Below, one piece after another: positions 53,363-62,300 of a DNA stretch of 64,000 bases. The notes under the pieces were generated by a model, which was given only the letters and a program-made list of their open reading frames with translations, was not told the origin of the DNA and did no database searches. A program made the translations under genes and the position numbers. Source of the DNA: Flavobacteriales bacterium UBA4466 (lineage in GTDB: Bacteria; Bacteroidota; Bacteroidia; Flavobacteriales_D; Crocinitomicaceae); assembly GCA_905182335.1 (NCBI GenBank), contig CAJJBE010000001.1, positions 124,001 through 188,000 of the forward strand, in the 5' to 3' direction. Each line of letters begins with the position of its first letter. The stretch's first letter is position 1.

Positions 53363-56300
53363 ATGATAAAAAAAATTAGTTTTTTAACCCTTCTGTTGTT
53401 TGGCATTCAAAGCCTTACTGCTCAGTGTTTAGTGTCAATTACTCCTGGTAATCCTCCAGCGATATGTAGCGGTGACTCGTTAATCCTTGTTGCAGATGGT
53501 TGGCTACAAAATAGCTCTTGGAGCTGGAGCCCTGCCATTGGATTAAATACTACGACTGGGGATACTGTTATAGCTTCGCCTACAGCTACTACAACCTATA
53601 TTGTAACTAGAAGCTGTCATCCAAGTGGATTTTCGACTACTGATAGCGTTACAGTAACAGTAATTCCTATATCCAATGCTGGCCCAAACATTAGCATTTG
53701 TTCAGGAGAAGATGGTCTAATAGGTTCTCCGCCAACAAGTGGAACCACCTATTCTTGGTCGCCAGCTTTTGGTTTAAATGACAGTACTGATTCTAATCCT
53801 ACAATTAATTTAACAAACATAACTTCCAGCCCCGTGGACTATGTTTATGCATTGACCACAACTAATACCGCTACTGGCTGTGTCTCTTCGGATTCTGTAA
53901 CGGTTACTGTGAATCCTTTGCCTACAGCAAGTCCTGGCGCAAACATTAGCGTTTGTTCTGGAGAAGATGGTATAATAGGCGCTTCTTCGGTAAGTGGAAA
54001 CATATATTCTTGGTCGCCAGCTTTTGGTTTAAATGACAGTACTGATTCTGACCCTACAGTTAATTTAACAAACATAACCTCCAGCCCCGTGGACTATGTT
54101 TATGCATTGACCACAACCAATACCGCTACTAGCTGTGTCTCTTCGGATTCTGTAACGGTTACAATTAACCCACAAGCAGTTGCAGACTTTACCTTTAACA
54201 ATGATGTCTGTTCTAGTGTGCCTATACAGTTTACAAATACTTCAAGTAATGCAACTAGTTATTACTGGAATTTTGGTGATGGTCTTTCAGGGCAAAACAA
54301 CTCTTCAACAGATTCAGATCCTACACATAACTATAGTTCAATTGGCTCTTCAACTCAAGCATATAATATATCGCTAGTTGCAACAAATTCATTTGGTTGT
54401 ATTGATTCACTATCACAAAATATTAATTTAAATCAAATCCCAGATGCTGTAATAGCGGATTATAATAGTAGCACCCCATTCACAAATTGTTCAGACGGAA
54501 GCTTTAATTTAAGTGTAACTAACACCTCTTCTACAGCAGCAGGAAATACAAATTATACTATTGATTGGGGAGACGGTTCTCAAGATTTTAATTTAAACAA
54601 CTGGAGCTTTCAAGCAATGGAGAGCCACCTATACCCATCACAGGGTAATTTTACTCTCACACTAACAGTGACAGGTCAAAATGGATGTTCCTCTACAGAA
54701 ACATATAATGTTTATAACGGTAGTAATCCTAGTGGAAACATTGGTAATCCTGGTTCTACAATTCTCTATTGCGCTCCGTATAGTCTTACTTTCCCATTAG
54801 ACAATACATCTGGAAATCCTCCAGGAACCACTTATACTATCACTACAAACACAGGCTCCCCACCAGTAATCTATAATCACCCTCCGCCTTCAAGTTATAC
54901 TCATGTATTTACAACCACATCCTGTGGAGCAACCAGTGGAATTGCCGCTGCTGGAGAAAACGCATTCGTTGTGGAGTTATTAATTGAAAACCCTTGTGGT
55001 TTTTCTGCGTCATTTCATGCCCCCATTACTTCGGGTATGTCTCCAATAGCAGAATTTATAATTTCTCCTGATACAATAACCTGTGTAAATACGACTGTAA
55101 ACTTTACAAATACAACTATTAGCGGTGCTGTTGTGGATGCTTTTGGTACTTGTAGCGACAACACTTTAAATAACTGGGAAATCTCTCCAAATATCGGTTG
55201 GACAGTCGTAAACGGCAACTTAGGCAGCCCAAATCCAAATAACAACCCTTTTACCTGGGGATCTAATACATTGGGGATTCAATTTTCAGCCCCAGGGACA
55301 TATGATATTTCAATGATTGCCAGGACCAATGCGAATGGTTGTGGAAATGACACAGTTACTAAAACTGTTTGTATTCAACCTGTGCCTGAGCCCTCATTCA
55401 CACTAAATAACAACATAGGCTGTAGCTCTTTAAATGTTAATACTACTAACACTTCAAATACTCTTATTGACTACTGCATTCCAGCTGAATATAACTGGAC
55501 AGTGTCATATTCCCCTGATAACTGCGGATTATCATCAGAATGGAGTTTTACCGGTGGAACAAGCGAAGCCTCAACTAACCCTTCTTTTCTTTTTAACAAT
55601 TCAGGCATATATACAATAACACTTGCTGTAACTAATAAATGCGGCACATTTTATTCATCTGAGACAGTTACTGTAAAACAACCCCCCACAGTAAATATAG
55701 CTCCTATAGATGATAGTTGTATTCCTTATACAATTTCTCCAACGGCTACAGTAAATAATTGTGGTGATGATTCCATGACATACTCATGGACAAGTGCGCC
55801 TGCAGGATTAAACTCATTATTACCAAATCCTGCCCAAACGACGCTGTCTTCCTTAGGGCTTAATACTATTTCACTTGCTGTAACTAATGAGTGTGGAACA
55901 ACCTCAGATAATACTTCTTTTACAATTACTCCATTAAATACAATTACCCCAGGTATAGATCAAACAGTTTGTATGAATTCTCCCATTACAGATATTTTGA
56001 TATTTACAACTGGTGCAACGGGAGCGCAAGTTACTGGTTTACCTCAAGGTTTAACAGATAGTTGGTCAGGAGACACATTGACGATCAGTGGTTCACCAAC
56101 AGAGAGTGGCACATTTACTTATACTGTAGAGACAACGGGTGGTTGTCCTTCAGATATAACTACAGGTACACTTGAAGTTACGCCGTTAAATACTATTACC
56201 ACTGGAATAGATCAAACGGTTTGTATGAGTTCTCCCATCACAAATATTTTATTGTTTACAACTGGTGCAACGGGAGTGCAAGTTACAGGTTTACCCCAAG

Positions 56301-59300
56301 GTATAACAGATAGTTGGTCAGGAGACACATTGACAATAAGTGGTATACCGACAGAGATTGGTACATTTACTTATACTGTAGAGACAACGGGGGGTTGTCC
56401 TTCAGCGACAACAACAGGCACACTTGAAGTTACGCCATTAAATACTATTACCACTGGAATAGATCAAACGGTTTGTATGAGTTCTCCCATCACAAATATT
56501 TTATTGTTTACAACTGGTGCAACGGGAGTGCAAGTTACAGGTTTACCCCAAGGTATAACAGATAGTTGGTCAGGAGACACATTGACAATAAGTGGTATAC
56601 CGACAGAGATTGGTACATTTACTTATACTGTAGAGACAACGGGTGGTTGTCCTCCAGCGACAACAACAGGCACACTTGATGTTACACCATTAAATACTAT
56701 CTCTGTCGGTATTGATGAAAATGTTTGTATTGGCTCTTCTATAAATAATATTATCATAGTAACAAGTGGAGCAACAGGTGCTATTTTTTCTAACTTACCT
56801 GCTGGAATAAATGGAACATGGGTCAATAATATTATTACAATCAGTGGTGTACCTACGGAAAGTGGTACATTTATTTATACCGTCGAAACAACGGGGGGCT
56901 GTCCTTCAGGTATAGCTTCAGGTACCATTTCAGTTTCATCTTTAAATACTATCGAGCAAGGTATAAATCAAACTGTCTGTGTTGGCTCTAATATTTTTAT
57001 ATCATTACCTACAACTGGCGCAACTAACGCAAGCTTTTCAGGGTTACCTCCGGGAGTAGAAGGATTATGGCTTAATGATACCGTTATAATATCTGGTAAT
57101 CCTTTAATTAGTGGGGCCTTCAATTATACAGTTGAGACAACAGGAGGTTGTATTCCTGCTATGTCCTCTTCTACAATAACCGTTAACCCAGATCCGATTA
57201 TAGATATTCAACCATTATCAAGCCAATCGATATGTGTAGGCGGAACAATAGATCAGGCATTAGTTGTAAGTTATACAGGAGGAGTAGGAGGAGCAACCTA
57301 CCAATGGCAGTTAGATGGTTTAGGCATAGTAGGCGCGGAAGATTCTACTTATTTACCACCGGTATTTAATACGATAGGTACAAGTTTATATAGTGTAGTA
57401 GTAAGTCTTAGTGGAAGTGGTTGTGATGCGGTAGTATCCGATAGTGCCGAGGTTATTGTTATCTCAGATCCAATCATGTCCTTACAACCTGTGGATGCTT
57501 CTTATTGTCAAGATGCTTCACCAGTTATACCCTTAGTTGTATCAGCTACAGGGGGATTAGGAACATATAATTATCAATGGTATAATAATACAGTAAATTC
57601 AAATAGTGGAGGCACAGTGATTGTAGGAGCAATAGACTCTACATATACACCACCAGTAAATACAGTTGGTGTGATGTATTATTATTGTGTAATCACACAG
57701 AGTGGACCTAATTGTGATGTAGTTTCTCTTCCAGGAGCAATAACAACAACTGAGGGCCCAACATTTGTGATACAACCACTACCTAGTCAAACAGTATGTT
57801 TGGGCGGAGGAGTTACAGCGTTAAATGTAAGTTTTCAAAATGGAACGGGTATACCATCTTACCAGTGGTATATTACGACAAACACAGGTGTATTAGGCAC
57901 AGCAATCGCAGGAGAGATTAACCCTAGTTATACTCCTCCAACCGATTTGGTAGGTACATTTTATTATTATTGTGAAATAACATTCTCAAGTGGTGGATGT
58001 ACATCCATTACATCAGATTTAGGTGCAATAACCGTTAACCCAGATCCGGTTATAGATATTCAACCATTATCAAGCCAATCGATATGTGTAGGCGGAACAA
58101 TAGATCAGGCATTAGTTGTAAGTTATACAGGAGGAGTAGGAGGAGCAACCTACCAATGGCAGTTAGATGGTTTAGGCATAGTAGGCGCGGAAGATTCTAC
58201 TTATTTACCACCGGTATTTAATACGATAGGTACAAGTTTATATAGTGTAGTAGTAAGTCTTAGTGGAAGTGGTTGTGATGCGGTAGTATCCGATAGTGCC
58301 GAGGTTATTGTTATCTCAGATCCAATCATGTCCTTACAACCTGTGGATGCTTCTTATTGTCAAGATGCTTCACCAGTTATACCCTTAGTTGTATCAGCTA
58401 CAGGGGGATTAGGAACATATAATTATCAATGGTATAATAATACAGTAAATTCAAATAGTGGAGGCACAGTGATTGTAGGAGCAATAGACTCTACATATAC
58501 ACCACCAGTAAATACAGTTGGTGTGATGTATTATTATTGTGTAATCACACAGAGTGGACCTAATTGTGATGTAGTTTCTCTTCCAGGAGCAATAACAACA
58601 ACTGAGGGCCCAACATTTGTGATACAACCACTACCTAGTCAAACAGTATGTTTGGGCGGAGGAGTTACAGCGTTAAATGTAAGTTTTCAAAATGGAACGG
58701 GTATACCATCTTACCAGTGGTATATTACGACAAACACAGGTGTATTAGGCACAGCAATCGCAGGAGAGATTAACCCTAGTTATACTCCTCCAACCGATTT
58801 GGTAGGTACATTTTATTATTATTGTGAAATAACATTCTCAAGTGGTGGATGTACATCCATTACATCAGATTTAGGTGCAATAACCGTTAACCCAGATCCG
58901 GTTATAGATATTCAACCATTATCAAGCCAATCGATATGTGTAGGCGGAACAATAGATCAGGCATTAGTTGTAAGTTATACAGGAGGAGTAGGAGGAGCAA
59001 CCTACCAATGGCAGTTAGATGGTTTAGGCATAGTAGGCGCGGAAGATTCTACTTATTTACCACCGGTATTTAATACGATAGGTACAAGTTTATATAGTGT
59101 AGTAGTAAGTCTTAGTGGAAGTGGTTGTGATGCGGTAGTATCCGATAGTGCCGAGGTTATTGTTATCTCAGATCCAATCATGTCCTTACAACCTGTGGAT
59201 GCTTCTTATTGTCAAGATGCTTCACCAGTTATACCCTTAGTTGTATCAGCTACAGGGGGATTAGGAACATATAATTATCAATGGTATAATAATACAGTAA

Positions 59301-62300
59301 ATTCAAATAGTGGAGGCACAGTGATTGTAGGAGCAATAGACTCTACATATACACCACCAGTAAATACAGTTGGTGTGATGTATTATTATTGTGTAATCAC
59401 ACAGAGTGGACCTAATTGTGATGTAGTTTCTCTTCCAGGAGCAATAACAACAACTGAGGGCCCAACATTTGTGATACAACCACTACCTAGTCAAACAGTA
59501 TGTTTGGGCGGAGGAGTTACAGCGTTAAATGTAAGTTTTCAAAATGGAACGGGTATACCATCTTACCAGTGGTATATTACGACAAACACAGGTGTATTAG
59601 GCACAGCAATCGCAGGAGAGATTAACCCTAGTTATACTCCTCCAACCGATTTGGTAGGTACATTTTATTATTATTGTGAAATAACATTCTCAAGTGGTGG
59701 ATGTACATCCATTACATCAGATTTAGGTGCAATAACCGTTAACCCAGATCCGGTTATAGATATTCAACCATTATCAAGCCAATCGATATGTGTAGGCGGA
59801 ACAATAGATCAGGCATTAGTTGTAAGTTATACAGGAGGAGTAGGAGGAGCAACCTACCAATGGCAGTTAGATGGTTTAGGCATAGTAGGCGCGGAAGATT
59901 CTACTTATTTACCACCGGTATTTAATACGATAGGTACAAGTTTATATAGTGTAGTAGTAAGTCTTAGTGGAAGTGGTTGTGATGCGGTAGTATCCGATAG
60001 TGCCGAGGTTATTGTTATCTCAGATCCAATCATGTCCTTACAACCTGTGGATGCTTCTTATTGTCAAGATGCTTCACCAGTTATACCCTTAGTTGTATCA
60101 GCTACAGGGGGATTAGGAACATATAATTATCAATGGTATAATAATACAGTAAATTCAAATAGTGGAGGCACAGTGATTGTAGGAGCAATAGACTCTACAT
60201 ATACACCACCAGTAAATACAGTTGGTGTGATGTATTATTATTGTGTAATCACACAGAGTGGACCTAATTGTGATGTAGTTTCTCTTCCAGGAGCAATAAC
60301 AACAACTGAGGGCCCAACATTTGTGATACAACCACTACCTAGTCAAACAGTATGTTTGGGCGGAGGAGTTACAGCGTTAAATGTAAGTTTTCAAAATGGA
60401 ACGGGTATACCATCTTACCAGTGGTATATTACGACAAACACAGGTGTATTAGGCACAGCAATCGCAGGAGAGATTAACCCTAGTTATACTCCTCCAACCG
60501 ATTTGGTAGGTACATTTTATTATTATTGTGAAATAACATTCTCAAGTGGTGGATGTACATCCATTACATCAGATTTAGGTGCAATAACCGTTAACCCAGA
60601 TCCGGTTATAGATATTCAACCATTATCAAGCCAATCGATATGTGTAGGCGGAACAATAGATCAGGCATTAGTTGTAAGTTATACAGGAGGAGTAGGAGGA
60701 GCAACCTACCAATGGCAGTTAGATGGTTTAGGCATAGTAGGCGCGGAAGATTCTACTTATTTACCACCGGTATTTAATACGATAGGTACAAGTTTATATA
60801 GTGTAGTAGTAAGTCTTAGTGGAAGTGGTTGTGATGCGGTAGTATCCGATAGTGCCGAGGTTATTGTTATCTCAGATCCAATCATGTCCTTACAACCTGT
60901 GGATGCTTCTTATTGTCAAGATGCTTCACCAGTTATACCCTTAGTTGTATCAGCTACAGGGGGATTAGGAACATATAATTATCAATGGTATAATAATACA
61001 GTAAATTCAAATAGTGGAGGCACAGTGATTGTAGGAGCAATAGACTCTACATATACACCACCAGTAAATACAGTTGGTGTGATGTATTATTATTGTGTAA
61101 TCACACAGAGTGGACCTAATTGTGATGTAGTTTCTCTTCCAGGAGAAATAGCTATTATAAATATACCTGTAATAATTACCCAGCCTATTTCTAATCAAAA
61201 TGTTTGTGTAGGTGGAATTCCATCTATATTATCAGTATCATATTTAAATGGAAATAATTCTGCTTCATATCAATGGTATGAAAATAATTCCAATTCTAAT
61301 ATTGGAGGAACACCTATATTAGGAGCAAATTCTAGTTCATATTTACCATTAACAAATGGTATTGGTACAACTTATTATTACTGTGTAATAAATTTTGCAA
61401 TAGGTGGTTGTTCTTCTATTATTTCGAATACTTCTGAATTAAATATTTTTAATAATATTACAATAGATACACAACCTTTATTGTCTCAAATAATTTGCGA
61501 AGGATCTTCGGTTAATCAATCTTTATCTTTTTCATACTCAGGTGGTTCAGGGTCAAGTTCTATTGCTTGGTATCAATTTGGCCCACCAAATATATTAATT
61601 AATGGTGTCTCAGGGACATCTTTTCAGCCATCTAATTTTAATACACCTGGGACATATCAATATTATGCAGAAGTATCAGATAGTGCATTAGGCTGTATAA
61701 CTGCTACAACTATAAATAGTCAAATAATTGTAAATCCAACACCTTATATAAATGAATTAAGTGATACAGTTATATGTAATAATAATTCTTTAAATGTTAA
61801 TATAACAACATCAATCCCATCAAATATTCAATGGTTTGCAAATCAAAATGTTGACGTGTCTGGAGAATTAACCTCAATTCAAACATCATCTATTATAGAT
61901 GATTTATTAATAAATAATACAACAATTCCTCAGTATGTGAATTATAATATTACACCAACATCATTCCCTTTTGGTTGTGTTGGCCCGGATTCAACTTTTA
62001 CAGTGCAAATACAACCGGATATTATTCTTTCGACACCAAGTAACATAGAAATATGTAGTGGTAGCCCTGTTAATGCTATTTTAGCGTCTAATGTTGCGTC
62101 TAATTTTAACTGGTTTGCTTCTGTAGACAATCCAAATGTTATAGGGGAATCATTTATTCAAACAAGTGACAATTTGATAACAGATATTTTAATAAATAAT
62201 ACATCAGTTAATCAAGTTGTAGTTTATTCTATTTTCCCTACTTCAATTTTAGGTGATTGTATTGGTGAAGTTCAAACAGTAACAGTTACTGTCAAACCTC

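Noticed and set aside
57174-61145. CRISPR array or noncoding satellite
   Set aside because: The 852-bp period is a multiple of three and one frame stays open through all units, coding for Ig-like modules.
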